This document shows positions 17,376 to 25,738 of a stretch of DNA of 64,000 nucleotides, piece after piece (positions within the stretch are counted from its first letter, which is position 1; each line of letters starts with the position of its first letter). Origin of the DNA: CAVSUZ01 sp963791885 (GTDB lineage: Bacteria; Pseudomonadota; Alphaproteobacteria; Acetobacterales; Acetobacteraceae); NCBI GenBank assembly GCA_963791885.1, contig CAWBUL010000005.1:1240001-1304000 (forward strand), given 5' to 3'. Under the pieces are notes generated by a model, which saw nothing but the letters and a program-made list of their open reading frames with translations, was not told the DNA's origin and did no database searches. Position numbers and translations under genes: made by a program.

Positions 17376-18135
17376 ATGCGACGGCTGATTCCTTTGCTTG
17401 TCGTGCTGCTGCTGCCGCTGAGCGCACGGGCGCAGACCACGGTGTTCGCGGCGGCGAGTTCTGACCGATGCGCTGAACACGATCGGTGGGGATTGGCAGA
17501 AAGCGGGTCATCCGGCCGCACGTTTTTCCTTTGGAGCGAGCTCCACATTGGCACGGCAGATCGCGGAAGGGGCCCCGGCGAACGTGTTTGCCTCGGCCGA
17601 CCAGCAGTGGATGGACTATCTGCAGAAGAAGGACCTGCTGGCTCCGGGCACACGGGTGGATCTGCTGACGAACCGGCTGGTCCTGGTGGTGCCGGAGAAC
17701 GGTCCGGATCATGTCAAGCTGTCGCCCGGTTTCGACCTTGCCGCGCTGCTGGGGCCGAACGGGCGCCTCGCGACCGGCGATCCGGCACATGTGCCGGTGG
17801 GGATTTATGCGGCTCAGGCGCTGAAGAAGCTGGGGGTGTGGGATTATGCGCAGCAGCATCTGGCGCCGGCCGCCGATGTGCGCAGTGCATTGTTGCTGGT
17901 GGAGCGTGGCGAGGCGCCGGCGGGCATCGTGTATTCCACGGATGCGGCGGTGGCGAAGGGACTGAAGATCGCCGCGGTGTTTCCGGAGGATACGCACGAT
18001 CCGATCTCATACCCGTTCGCCATTCTGAAAGGCGCGGATGCGGCGGAGGCGCGGTCGTTCATGTCCTATCTTCAGGGTCCTGATGCGCGTGCTGTCTTCG
18101 ACAAGTACGGTTTCGGGCTGGAAGGCACGCCATAG
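17376..18135 (+). pseudogene. modA: Molybdate-binding protein ModA, frameshifted after the signal peptide
   Basis: The ATG at 17376 gives a signal peptide (MRRLIPLLVVLLLPLSARAQ) and the first ModA residues TTVFAAASS. The reading frame is then lost: from 17461 a different frame encodes LTDALNTIGGDWQKAGHPAA and the rest of ModA (FGASSTLARQIAEGAPANVF, PAGIVYSTDAAV, FDKYGFG) to 18135. Two bases appear to be missing at about 17460. The family captures molybdate in the periplasm for ModBC. With the shift, no intact ModA would be made unless this is a sequence error. Confidence 0.85.
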
Positions 18136-18164
18136 CCTGGCTCTCGGCGCAGGAATGGGAGGCG

Positions 18165-18824
18165 GTGCGGCTGACACTCGACGTGTCGGCACGCGCCGTC
18201 GCGTTCGGACTGCCGGTTGCCGTCGCAACCGCTTATGTGCTGGCGCGGGGCCGGTTTCCCGGATGTGCGTTGCTGGATTCAGTGGTGTTGCTGCCGCTGG
18301 TCCTGCCTCCGGTGGTCGTGGGGTGGTTGCTGCTGCTGCTGTTCGGCCTGCATGGGCCGGTTGGCGCATGGCTGTGGTCGTGGTTCGGGGTGCGGCTGGT
18401 GTTCACTCGGTCGGGTGCGGTACTGGCCTGCGCCGTGATGATCTTTCCATTGATGGTGCGGGCGATTCGGCTGTCGCTGGAAGCAGTCGACCCGGGGCTG
18501 GAGCAGGCGGCAAGGACGCTGGGGGCGGGGGCGCTGGATCGGTTCTGTACGATTACGTTGCCGCTGGCCGGGCCCGGCGTGCTGACCGGCGCGGTGATCG
18601 GATTTGCGGCGTCGCTGGGCGAGTTCGGCGCTGTGATCACGTTCGCAGCGAACATCCCGGGCCAGACGCAGACCCTGCCGCTGGCGATCTATACCGCGCT
18701 GCAGGCGCCGGGGGGCGAGAACGCGGCGGCACGGCTGTCGCTGGTTTCCGTTGTACTGGCGCTGGTGTTCCTGGTTGTCGCGGAGCGGCTTGGGCGGGAT
18801 CTGCGGCTGCGCATCGGGCGATGA
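18165..18824 (+). CDS. modB: Molybdate ABC transporter permease ModB
   Basis: A 219-residue permease with five membrane segments and the EAA loop GLEQAARTLGAGALDRFCTI, then LPLAGPGVLTGAVIGFAASL-type text and GEFGAVI, all typical of ModB. The GTG at 18165 is the first usable start, but family-like residues (AWLSAQEWEA) continue in frame back to 18135, where the only candidate codon is ATA. The true N-terminus is therefore uncertain. The stop overlaps the modC start as ATGA. Confidence 0.9.
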   Translation: MRLTLDVSARAVAFGLPVAVATAYVLARGRFPGCALLDSVVLLPLVLPPVVVGWLLLLLFGLHGPVGAWLWSWFGVRLVFTRSGAVLACAVMIFPLMVRAIRLSLEAVDPGLEQAARTLGAGALDRFCTITLPLAGPGVLTGAVIGFAASLGEFGAVITFAANIPGQTQTLPLAIYTALQAPGGENAAARLSLVSVVLALVFLVVAERLGRDLRLRIGR

Positions 18825-19897
18825 CGCTGGCGGTCCGCTTCCGCCATGACTACCCGGGCGTTTCACTCGATATCGATTTCGAAGCGCCGGTGCCGGGCAC
18901 GACCGTGCTGTTCGGGCGATCGGGCGCCGGCAAATCCACTATCATCAGCGTGGTGGCGGGCCTGTTCCGGCCCGCTTCGTGTCATGTCAGTGTGAACGGC
19001 ACGGTGCTGGCTGACACGGACCGCGGCGTGTTCGTCCTACCCGAGCGCCGTCGCATCGGTCTGGTGTTCCAGGATGCGCGGCTGTTCCCGCACATGACCG
19101 TGGCGGGCAATCTGCGTTACGGGCTGCGCCGCGCTGCCGGCCGGGCAATCCAATTCGGCGAGGTCGTGGACCTGCTGGGGTTGGAGCGGATGCTGGCACG
19201 CCGTCCGGGCCGGCTGTCGGGTGGGGAGCGAAGCCGGGTCGCGATCGGCCGGGCGCTGCTGAGCCAACCCGTGCTGCTGGCGATGGACGAGCCTCTGGCG
19301 AGCCTGGATGAACAGCACAAGGCGGAGATCCTGCCTTACCTGGCGCGGCTGAAGCACGGGTTGTCGCTGCCGATCCTCTATGTGACGCACGCGCTGGACG
19401 AGGTGGCTCGGCTGGCGGATTCGCTGGTGCTGATCCGCGCGGGCCACGTCGTGGCATCCGGCGCGCTGAACGCGGTGCTGTCTCGCGGCGATCTGCCGTT
19501 CGCCGAACGCGATGATGCTGGCGCGGTGCTGGACGCACGGATCGTTGCGCATGATACGGACCGGCATCTGACTGCGTTGGTGGCGGGTGGGCGGTCGCTG
19601 CTGGTGCCGCTGCTGGCGGATGCTCCGGGCACGGAATTGCGCGTGCGGGTGCCGGCGCGGGAGGTGATCCTGGCAACTGAGGCGCCGCAGGCGATCAGCG
19701 TGCAAAACGTGATCGCGGGAACGGTTCGGAAGATCACTGAGGATGCCACGCATCACGCGGCGCTGGTGGAAGTGGCACTGGATGGTGCGGCCCTGCTCGC
19801 ACGCGTGACGCCGGATGCGGTGGCACGCTTGGGGTTACGGCCGAACGCGCCGGTGCTGGCGCTGGTAAAGTCGGTGGCGATTGAAGTCCTGGATTAG
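18821..19897 (+). CDS. modC: Molybdate ABC transporter ATP-binding protein ModC
   Basis: A 358-residue ATPase starting at the ATG that overlaps the modB stop; the longer frame upstream is a shadow. Walker A GRSGAGKS is at residues 32-39, followed by GLVFQDARLFPHMTV, signature LSGGERSRVAIGRALL, Walker B LLAMDEPLASLD and VTHALDEV. The C-terminal 70 residues (VQNVIAGTVRKITED to ALVKSVAIEVLD) form a Mop/TOBE domain that senses molybdate, as in ModC. It powers molybdate uptake with ModAB. Confidence 0.94.
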   Translation: MTLAVRFRHDYPGVSLDIDFEAPVPGTTVLFGRSGAGKSTIISVVAGLFRPASCHVSVNGTVLADTDRGVFVLPERRRIGLVFQDARLFPHMTVAGNLRYGLRRAAGRAIQFGEVVDLLGLERMLARRPGRLSGGERSRVAIGRALLSQPVLLAMDEPLASLDEQHKAEILPYLARLKHGLSLPILYVTHALDEVARLADSLVLIRAGHVVASGALNAVLSRGDLPFAERDDAGAVLDARIVAHDTDRHLTALVAGGRSLLVPLLADAPGTELRVRVPAREVILATEAPQAISVQNVIAGTVRKITEDATHHAALVEVALDGAALLARVTPDAVARLGLRPNAPVLALVKSVAIEVLD

Positions 19898-19922
19898 GGC
19901 ACGCAGGAGTACGTGTGGCACA

Positions 19923-20012
19923 GAAGATTCACCGCAGAGGCGCAGAGCACGCCGAGAAGTTTTTTCAGGAGTAGCCGTCTCTGTGTCCTCTGCGTCTCTG
20001 CGGTAAAATATC
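19923..20012. repeat. Dispersed palindromic repeat, copy 2
   Basis: A second copy of the repeat at 10194. The left arm begins gaagattcaccgcagaggc and continues through cgcagag; the right arm at 19988-20010 reads ctctgcgtctctgcggtaaa plus a short tail. The core gcagaggcgcagag followed by acgccgag is shared with copy 1. It lies between the convergent modC and lacI-type genes, again at a gene end. Confidence 0.8.
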
Positions 20013-20041
20013 CACTTTCGGCGCGCGTCATCGGTGACAAT

Positions 20042-21094
20042 TCAGGTGCTGTCGCGCACGACCAGAGTAAAGCCGATGTCCAGCGCGCGCACGGAAGACC
20101 GAGGTCCGCGCAACGCCAGCAGAAGCATCTCGCCGGCCTGGCGGCCCATGCCAGTGCGGTCCACGCGGATCGTCGTGATGGAAGGGCAAGCCTCCGCCGC
20201 ATATTCCAGGTCACCGAACCCAGCAATCGCGATATCCCTCGGCACGTGCCAGCCCTGGCGCTGGCATTCGAACAACGCGCCCAACGCCAGCAGATCGTCA
20301 CTGCAGAACACGGCGTCGGCCGCGGGCTCACGTTGACGCAGCATTCGCAAGGCCTGCGCTGCCGACGGAAGATCGGTGGAACATTCGATGAGCAGGGAGG
20401 GGTCGGGCGGCAGTCCTGCTGCGGATAGGGCTTCGGCGTATCCGTGCCGCCGCGCCATGGTGCGTGCGTTCACGTCCGGACGCTCGCTGATCATCGCAAT
20501 CCGCCGATAGCCACGGTCGATCATGTGTTGAACGATCGCTCGTGCAGCGGCTCGGTTGGAGAACCCGACCGTCATGTCGATGGGTTGCGATGCCACCTGA
20601 CCGACCTCGACCACCGGGATCGCGGCGCTGCGCAGGACCTGCCGTGTCGCGGCAGTATGCACGGTGCGGCTGAGCACCAGCGCGTCTGGCCGCCGCGCGA
20701 GTATCGCGCGCACCAGAGTGTCTTCCTCACCCGCGGTATGGCCCGCAACTGCGAACAGCAGGTGATAACCCTGCGCTCCCACGACGTCGGACACCCCTTG
20801 AAACAGATCGCGGATCAGCGGACTGGCGAAACCGGGAGTAATCGCCGCGATCATCCGCGTGCGGTTCGACGACAGATTGCTCGCCACGATGTTGGGAATG
20901 TAACCGAGATCGCGCATCGCTTGTTCGACCCGCGCACGGGTTTCCGGCGCGACCGGTCCGGCCTGACGCAAAACACGGGAGGCGGTGATCTTCGCGACAC
21001 CCGCACGATCGGCGACATCGGCCAGGCGCGGCAAGCCGGTGCGCCGCGGTCGGGACGTCCCCTCCGATCTGGCTTCTGGGTCTGTTGACCTCAT
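20042..21094 (-). CDS. LacI-family transcriptional regulator, GntR (gluconate)-like
   Basis: A 350-residue repressor. The N-terminal helix-turn-helix reads RLADVADRAGVAKITASRVL, with the hinge YIPNIVASNLSSNRTRMIAA, then a sugar-type periplasmic-binding fold. The effector domain (ALFECQRQGWHVPRDIAIAG and ALDIGFTL near the end) closely recalls E. coli GntR, whose effectors are sugar acids. The ATG at 21094 is preferred over 21133, because a palindromic operator-like site lies between them. It is divergent from the ABC/UxaA operon at 21172, its likely target. Confidence 0.9.
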   Translation of the reverse strand: MRSTDPEARSEGTSRPRRTGLPRLADVADRAGVAKITASRVLRQAGPVAPETRARVEQAMRDLGYIPNIVASNLSSNRTRMIAAITPGFASPLIRDLFQGVSDVVGAQGYHLLFAVAGHTAGEEDTLVRAILARRPDALVLSRTVHTAATRQVLRSAAIPVVEVGQVASQPIDMTVGFSNRAAARAIVQHMIDRGYRRIAMISERPDVNARTMARRHGYAEALSAAGLPPDPSLLIECSTDLPSAAQALRMLRQREPAADAVFCSDDLLALGALFECQRQGWHVPRDIAIAGFGDLEYAAEACPSITTIRVDRTGMGRQAGEMLLLALRGPRSSVRALDIGFTLVVRDST

Positions 21095-21099
21095 TGTGG

Positions 21100-21113
21100 T
21101 GGTACCGGTATCA
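21100..21113. promoter_or_regulatory. Candidate GntR/LacI-type operator
   Basis: The site tggtaccggtatca is a near-perfect palindrome with the central ACCGGT core of LacI-family operators; it differs at two positions from the GntR consensus TGTTACCGGTAACA as I recall it. It lies six bases upstream of the proposed lacI-type start and 59 bases before the divergent operon, where it could control both. Confidence 0.6.
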
Positions 21114-21171
21114 TCAACAGTAACGCAGCGCAATCAAGCGAAGCAAAAACTGCGAGGGGGAATCGTTTACT

Positions 21172-21999
21172 GTGGCGGCAACAGCCGAGCCGGCGCGCAT
21201 CGATGCTGATCTTCCTGCCCGCACCTGGGCCGGTCCCTTCGTGCTGCCCCATGGCCTGGTTGCGCTACGCTCGCTGTTGATCCTGCTGATCGTCTGGCAT
21301 CTGGGATCACTGTGGGTCGGCAATCCGATCCTGCTTCCGTCGCCCCTCGATGTGGCCGGCGCCTTGGTGAATCTGGCTCGCTCCGGCGAGTTGTTCGACC
21401 AGGCGGCCGTCAGCATCATGCGGCTGGTCATCAGCCTGCTCGTTGCATCGGTGCTGGCGATCCCGCTTGGATTCTTGATGGCGCTGCTGCCCGTGATCGG
21501 CGACATGATTGACCCGGTGGTCGAGCTGATGCGGCCGATCTCCGGCATCGCGTGGATCCCGCTGGCACTTTTCATCTTCGGCATCGGCGGCACGCTGCCT
21601 GTTTTCATCATGAGCTACGCCGCGTTCTTTCCCTTGCTGTTCAACACCATCGCCGGCGTGCGTTCGGTCGATGCGGGGCTGGTTGCGGCGGCGCGCACCA
21701 TGGGGGTGCGCCAGGGCCCGATCCTGTTGCATGTGGTCGCGCCGGCGGCCCTGCCGAGCATCGTGGTGGGGCTGCGTCTGGCCATCGCCTCCGGCTGGAC
21801 GGCGATCGTCGCGGCCGAGCTGATCGGCGCCGATAGCGGCGTTGGCTTTGCCATCGAATGGTATCGCGAGCTGCTGATGACGTCGAAGGTACTCGCTTTC
21901 ATCGTTGTCATCGGGATCATCGGCTATGGCGCGAACCTCGCCATCACGACCCTGCAACGCCGGCTCACCCCCTGGGCCGTTACGGCGGACCTGCGATGA
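21172..21999 (+). CDS. ABC transporter permease 1, nitrate/sulfonate type
   Basis: A 275-residue permease of the SsuC/TauC family, first gene of an eight-gene operon. It starts at a GTG (MAATAEPARIDADLP). About six membrane segments are present, with the EAA-like loop VAAARTMGVRQGPILLHVVA then ALPSIVVGLRLAIASGWTAI. Its stop overlaps the ATG of a second, different permease (ATGA). Two permease genes in tandem imply a heterodimeric channel. Confidence 0.92.
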   Translation: MAATAEPARIDADLPARTWAGPFVLPHGLVALRSLLILLIVWHLGSLWVGNPILLPSPLDVAGALVNLARSGELFDQAAVSIMRLVISLLVASVLAIPLGFLMALLPVIGDMIDPVVELMRPISGIAWIPLALFIFGIGGTLPVFIMSYAAFFPLLFNTIAGVRSVDAGLVAAARTMGVRQGPILLHVVAPAALPSIVVGLRLAIASGWTAIVAAELIGADSGVGFAIEWYRELLMTSKVLAFIVVIGIIGYGANLAITTLQRRLTPWAVTADLR

Positions 22000-22766
22000 A
22001 GGCGCGTCGTTATCGCAGCATCGTGCTGCCTGTGGTGCTGCTTGTTCTATGGCAGCTATGGGCGATGACCTTACCCGCCAAGACGGTCGCGCCTTCGCCG
22101 AGTCGTGTCCTCGCTGAGTTCGTTTCGCTCGTCTCGTCGGGAGATTTGCCCAACGCCACCATACAAAGTCTCGGCCGCGTGGTGCTTGGGTTTCTGCTCG
22201 GCGGTGCACTGGGTATCACGCTTGGCTTGCTGATGGGTGCGTTCCGCGGCGTGCATCGCAACCTCGATCCGATCATTGAAACCTTCCGCCCGGTCGCTGC
22301 GATCGCGATCCTGCCGATGGTCATCCTGTGGTGCGGTACCGGTCTGCTCGCCGCGGTCGTCATCGTCGCCTATGCCGCATTCTTTCCGCTGGTAATCAAC
22401 ACGGCGCATGGTGTCAGCCATGTCGACCGGCGGCTGGTACAGGCTGCGCTGACCATGGGGATGAAGCGCGCCACCATCCTGCGCGTCGTGATGCTGCCCG
22501 CCGCTCTCCCCCATATCTTCGTCGGCGCAAGGCTGGCGATGGGCATCGCCTGGACGGCCATCATCGCCGCGGAACTTGCCGTCGGCGCCAAAGCGGGTGG
22601 CACCGGTGGAGCGAGCGGACTGGGGGAGATGATGTTCGTCGATTACTCCTACAGCGTCGATCTCAATGGGATCGTGGTGTGCATGATCGTCGTTGGTTTG
22701 GTCTCCTTGCTGATCGATCGCGGATTCCGCTTTGCCGAACGCCGGCTGCTGGCATGGCAGCGATGA
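21996..22766 (+). CDS. ABC transporter permease 2, nitrate/sulfonate type
   Basis: A 256-residue permease related to the preceding one. The ATG at 21996 gives MKARRYRSIVLPVVLLVLWQ and overlaps the previous stop; the open frame upstream is unrelated. The EAA-like loop is LVQAALTMGMKRATILRVVM followed by LPAALPHIFVGARLAMGIAW. An unusual Gly-rich insertion (AKAGGTGGASGLGEMMF) precedes the last membrane segments. It overlaps the ATPase gene start. Confidence 0.92.
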   Translation: MKARRYRSIVLPVVLLVLWQLWAMTLPAKTVAPSPSRVLAEFVSLVSSGDLPNATIQSLGRVVLGFLLGGALGITLGLLMGAFRGVHRNLDPIIETFRPVAAIAILPMVILWCGTGLLAAVVIVAYAAFFPLVINTAHGVSHVDRRLVQAALTMGMKRATILRVVMLPAALPHIFVGARLAMGIAWTAIIAAELAVGAKAGGTGGASGLGEMMFVDYSYSVDLNGIVVCMIVVGLVSLLIDRGFRFAERRLLAWQR

Positions 22767-23563
22767 TGCAATCACCCAAGCTGCGTCTGCGCGGGGTGGA
22801 GAAGCGGTTCGGCACCAACGTGACCGCGGTGCAGTCGCTCGACCTCGACGTGTTCCCGGGCGAATTCCTGTGCATCGTCGGCCCCTCCGGCTGCGGCAAA
22901 TCGACCGTGCTGAACATGATCGCCGGACTGGACCGGCCCAGCACCGGGGTGATCGAAAAAGACGGCGTGCCCATCAAAGGACCGGGCGCGGATCGTGGCG
23001 TGATGTTCCAGGATTACGCACTGTTTCCTTGGCGCACGGTGGAAGCGAATATCGGCTTCGGCCTGCGCTACGGTCCGCGTTCGAAGGAAATCTCAGCTGC
23101 CGAGCGGGCGGTACGCGTGAAGCAATGGATCGAAACGGTCGGGCTGCGTGGTTCGGAGAATAAATATCCGCATCAGCTTTCGGGTGGCATGCGCCAACGC
23201 TGCGCGCTCGCCCGCCTGCTGGCGAACGATCCCGACATCCTACTGATGGATGAACCGCTTGCCGCGCTGGATGCACAGACGCGCACGATCCTGCAAGGCG
23301 AATTGCTGCGCGTCTGGGGTGAGGTTCGGCCGCAGACCGAGCGGCGCACCGCAATCTTCATCACCCATGGCATCGATGAGGCGGTGTTCCTGGCAGACCG
23401 CGTGGTCGTCATGAGCAGCCAGCCCGGCCGCGTCAGCGCCATCCTCGATATCAACTTGCCTCGGCCGCGCGAAGAAGGCGTGCGAACCGATCGTGAATTT
23501 GGACGTCTGACGGAGGAAATCTGGAGCCTGATCCGTGATCAGGCGTACCGGGCGATTGCCTAA
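22763..23563 (+). CDS. ABC transporter ATP-binding protein, nitrate/sulfonate type
   Basis: A 266-residue ATPase beginning at the ATG pair at 22763/22766 that overlaps the permease 2 stop (22754 is a further in-frame option). Walker A GPSGCGKST, DRGVMFQDYALFPWRTVEAN, signature LSGGMRQRCALARLL, Walker B LLMDEPLAALD and FITHGIDEAVFLADR are all present. The DINLPRPR end is typical of the SsuB/TauB/NrtD group. It energises the two permeases encoded just upstream. Confidence 0.93.
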   Translation: MMQSPKLRLRGVEKRFGTNVTAVQSLDLDVFPGEFLCIVGPSGCGKSTVLNMIAGLDRPSTGVIEKDGVPIKGPGADRGVMFQDYALFPWRTVEANIGFGLRYGPRSKEISAAERAVRVKQWIETVGLRGSENKYPHQLSGGMRQRCALARLLANDPDILLMDEPLAALDAQTRTILQGELLRVWGEVRPQTERRTAIFITHGIDEAVFLADRVVVMSSQPGRVSAILDINLPRPREEGVRTDREFGRLTEEIWSLIRDQAYRAIA

Positions 23564-23585
23564 CAAACGAAGGAGGGGAGGGATC

Positions 23586-24821
23586 ATGAACAACTATTTG
23601 GATGGACTGACGCGGCGTGGCGTGATCGGCGCAGCGGCCGGGGTTATGGGCAGCCTTGCAGCACCGGCAATCGTGCGGGCACAAGGGTCGCGCAAGCCGA
23701 TCAAGATTTCGATCGGCCGCCAGCCCTGGGCGGCGGGCAATTCGCCTGTCACCCAATACATGATGCAAAACAAGCTGTTCGAAAAACACGCCGCGGATGC
23801 CGGTTACGATCTGACGGCGACGTATCAGGATTACCCCTCAGCCCTGCCGATGGTGGAGGCAATCATTGGCGGCAACCTCGATCTCGGCATGTGGGGCAAC
23901 ACGCCCACCATCCGCGTTATCGCCGCGCAGCAGCCGCTCAGCATGCTCCAGGTCGGCGAAGGTCATATGCGCTTCCTGATCTGCATGAAGGATGGCTCGC
24001 CCATCCGCAACGTGCACGATCTGAAAGGCAAAGTGGTCGGTGCGCTGCTGGGTGGCGATCCCTACAATGTACTGACGCAATTTCTCCGCTTCGAATTGGG
24101 CAATGGTGACCCGCGTGCATCGGGTATCCGGGTCGTCAACACATCGACGGGAGCCCAGGCCGCCATGGTGCCGACCGGGATGGATGCCTCCATTGTAAGC
24201 TACCCGTCGTTCCTGCCGGCTCAGGCCACAGGCACGACAGCCATCGTCAACTCATACGGTTACACCGAGGCCTACTATAAGGGATCCCTGGGCACCGGCG
24301 CCGGCATCCTGATCCCGTCGGTCAAGCAGTCGCCGTTCTACCCGGATGGATTTTATCTGCACCGTTCCTTCTGGGTGGCGCGCAACGCGGTGATCGACAA
24401 GGACCCGCAGGTCGTCACGGCCTTTATCATCGCTCATCAGGAAGCGGTCGCGGCACTGACGAAGATGGACCCGGGCGCTGTTTCCCAACTCGTGAAGGCT
24501 TACTGGAAGCTGCCGCCAGATCTCGGCGCAAAAGTCGTGCGGGACGAACTGCTGTTCAAGCGCGGTTGGGCCTGGCCCACGGAAGGCGATGTCCGCGCCG
24601 TCGTGCAAACATCGAAGTTCATGGCGGATAGTAAGCAGATCGATACCCCGCTGACCTGGACACAGGTGAAGGGCACGTATGCGAAGACGGCACCGCTGAT
24701 GAAGGACGCGTATCAGCGTATGGGCGCGCAACCGGCAGACTCCGTCTTCATGGAGAGCGGCGCGAGTGATCTGCGCGGTGCCCCGGTTTGGGAAATGGAC
24801 AAATGGTCGGAACGGAGCTGA
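23586..24821 (+). CDS. ABC transporter substrate-binding protein, NrtA/SsuA-like, Tat-type signal
   Basis: A 411-residue binding protein. The ATG at 23586 follows an AGGAGGGG ribosome site; the longer frame has none. A twin-arginine signal is clear: LTRRGVIGAAAGVMGSLAAP then AIVRAQ. The mature part has DYPSALPMVEAIIGGNLDLG and NTPTIRVIAAQQPL, as in the NMT1/SsuA fold. Unlike the other binding protein of this type in the window it is Tat-exported and about 65 residues longer. It is followed after five bases by the dehydrogenase gene. Ligand unknown. Confidence 0.9.
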   Translation: MNNYLDGLTRRGVIGAAAGVMGSLAAPAIVRAQGSRKPIKISIGRQPWAAGNSPVTQYMMQNKLFEKHAADAGYDLTATYQDYPSALPMVEAIIGGNLDLGMWGNTPTIRVIAAQQPLSMLQVGEGHMRFLICMKDGSPIRNVHDLKGKVVGALLGGDPYNVLTQFLRFELGNGDPRASGIRVVNTSTGAQAAMVPTGMDASIVSYPSFLPAQATGTTAIVNSYGYTEAYYKGSLGTGAGILIPSVKQSPFYPDGFYLHRSFWVARNAVIDKDPQVVTAFIIAHQEAVAALTKMDPGAVSQLVKAYWKLPPDLGAKVVRDELLFKRGWAWPTEGDVRAVVQTSKFMADSKQIDTPLTWTQVKGTYAKTAPLMKDAYQRMGAQPADSVFMESGASDLRGAPVWEMDKWSERS

Positions 24822-24826
24822 GCGAA

Positions 24827-25738
24827 ATGAACGAAGCAAAGAAGCCGGCGATCGGCTTCATCGGACTTGGCACGATGGGCGGCCCGATGGCGCGCAACGT
24901 GCTGAAGGGCGGCTATCGCATGACTGTCTATGACATCAGCCCGAAGGCAGTGGAGCGGCTCGTGCAGGCCGGCGCCACGCCCGCGGGTTCGCCGCGCGAG
25001 GTGGCGGCGGCAAGCGACGTCGTCATCACCATGCTGCCCGATGCGCCGGACGTGGAGCGCGCCGTCCTCGGCGCTGACGGTGTGATCGAAGGCATTCGCA
25101 AGGGCAGCGTGCTGATCGATATGAGCACGATCGACCCGCAGACCGATCAGCGCATCGGCGCCGCGATGGCGGAACGCGGCGTGCGCATGCTGGATTCTCC
25201 GGTCGGCAAGACGGCAGATGCCGCGGTGGCCGGCACGTCCACGCTGATGATCGGCGGCGACGCCGCGCTGATGGAAGAGATGCGGCCCATCCTGTCCTGC
25301 ATGGGCAAGGACTTCTTCCATTGCGGTCCGCTTGGCATGGGCCAGGCCATGAAGCTCTGCAACAACCTGCTCGCCAGCATCATCGGGAGCGCGTGTTATG
25401 AAGTGCTGGTCGCGGGGGTGAAGTCGGGGCTGAAGCTGGAACTGATGCTGGACGTGATGCGCACGACGATGGCGTGGAACAACCAGCTCGCGATCAACGC
25501 GCCGAAGAAGGCGTTCGTCGGGGATTTCGAGCCGGGGTTCATGGTCAAGCTCGCGCGCAAGGACGTTCGCCTGGCCCGGGAACTCGTCCGTCACGCCGGT
25601 GTCCAGCCGCGTTTCGGCGATGCGGCGTTTGCCGTGTTGGACGAAGCGGTCAATGAAGGCGCCGGCGAGAAGGACACGGCCGCCATGCTGCAACTGCTGG
25701 AAAGCAAAGCCGGCACGACCGTCCGCTTGGGCAAATGA
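24827..25738 (+). CDS. 3-hydroxyisobutyrate dehydrogenase-family oxidoreductase, sulfolactaldehyde reductase (YihU)-like
   Basis: A 303-residue NAD(P)-dependent beta-hydroxyacid dehydrogenase. The ATG at 24827 (MNEAKKPAIGFIGLGTMGGP) has a GGAG site. The Rossmann GLGTMG lies near residue 13, and the catalytic Lys lies in GMGQAMKLCNNLL. The substrate loop reads DSPVGKTADAAVAGT; most relatives have SGG there, whereas, as I recall, E. coli YihU has PVGRTS with the Arg contacting a sulfonate. Here a Lys takes that place. The gene overlaps the UxaA-like gene by four bases. A C3 sulfonate or a sugar-acid semialdehyde are both possible substrates. Confidence 0.88.
   Translation: MNEAKKPAIGFIGLGTMGGPMARNVLKGGYRMTVYDISPKAVERLVQAGATPAGSPREVAAASDVVITMLPDAPDVERAVLGADGVIEGIRKGSVLIDMSTIDPQTDQRIGAAMAERGVRMLDSPVGKTADAAVAGTSTLMIGGDAALMEEMRPILSCMGKDFFHCGPLGMGQAMKLCNNLLASIIGSACYEVLVAGVKSGLKLELMLDVMRTTMAWNNQLAINAPKKAFVGDFEPGFMVKLARKDVRLARELVRHAGVQPRFGDAAFAVLDEAVNEGAGEKDTAAMLQLLESKAGTTVRLGK

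Noticed and set aside
19894..20331. A 145-residue minus-strand frame containing FTAETQRTQR
   Set aside because: It is a shadow of the LacI-type gene running into the dispersed palindrome; such peptides are a known annotation artefact.
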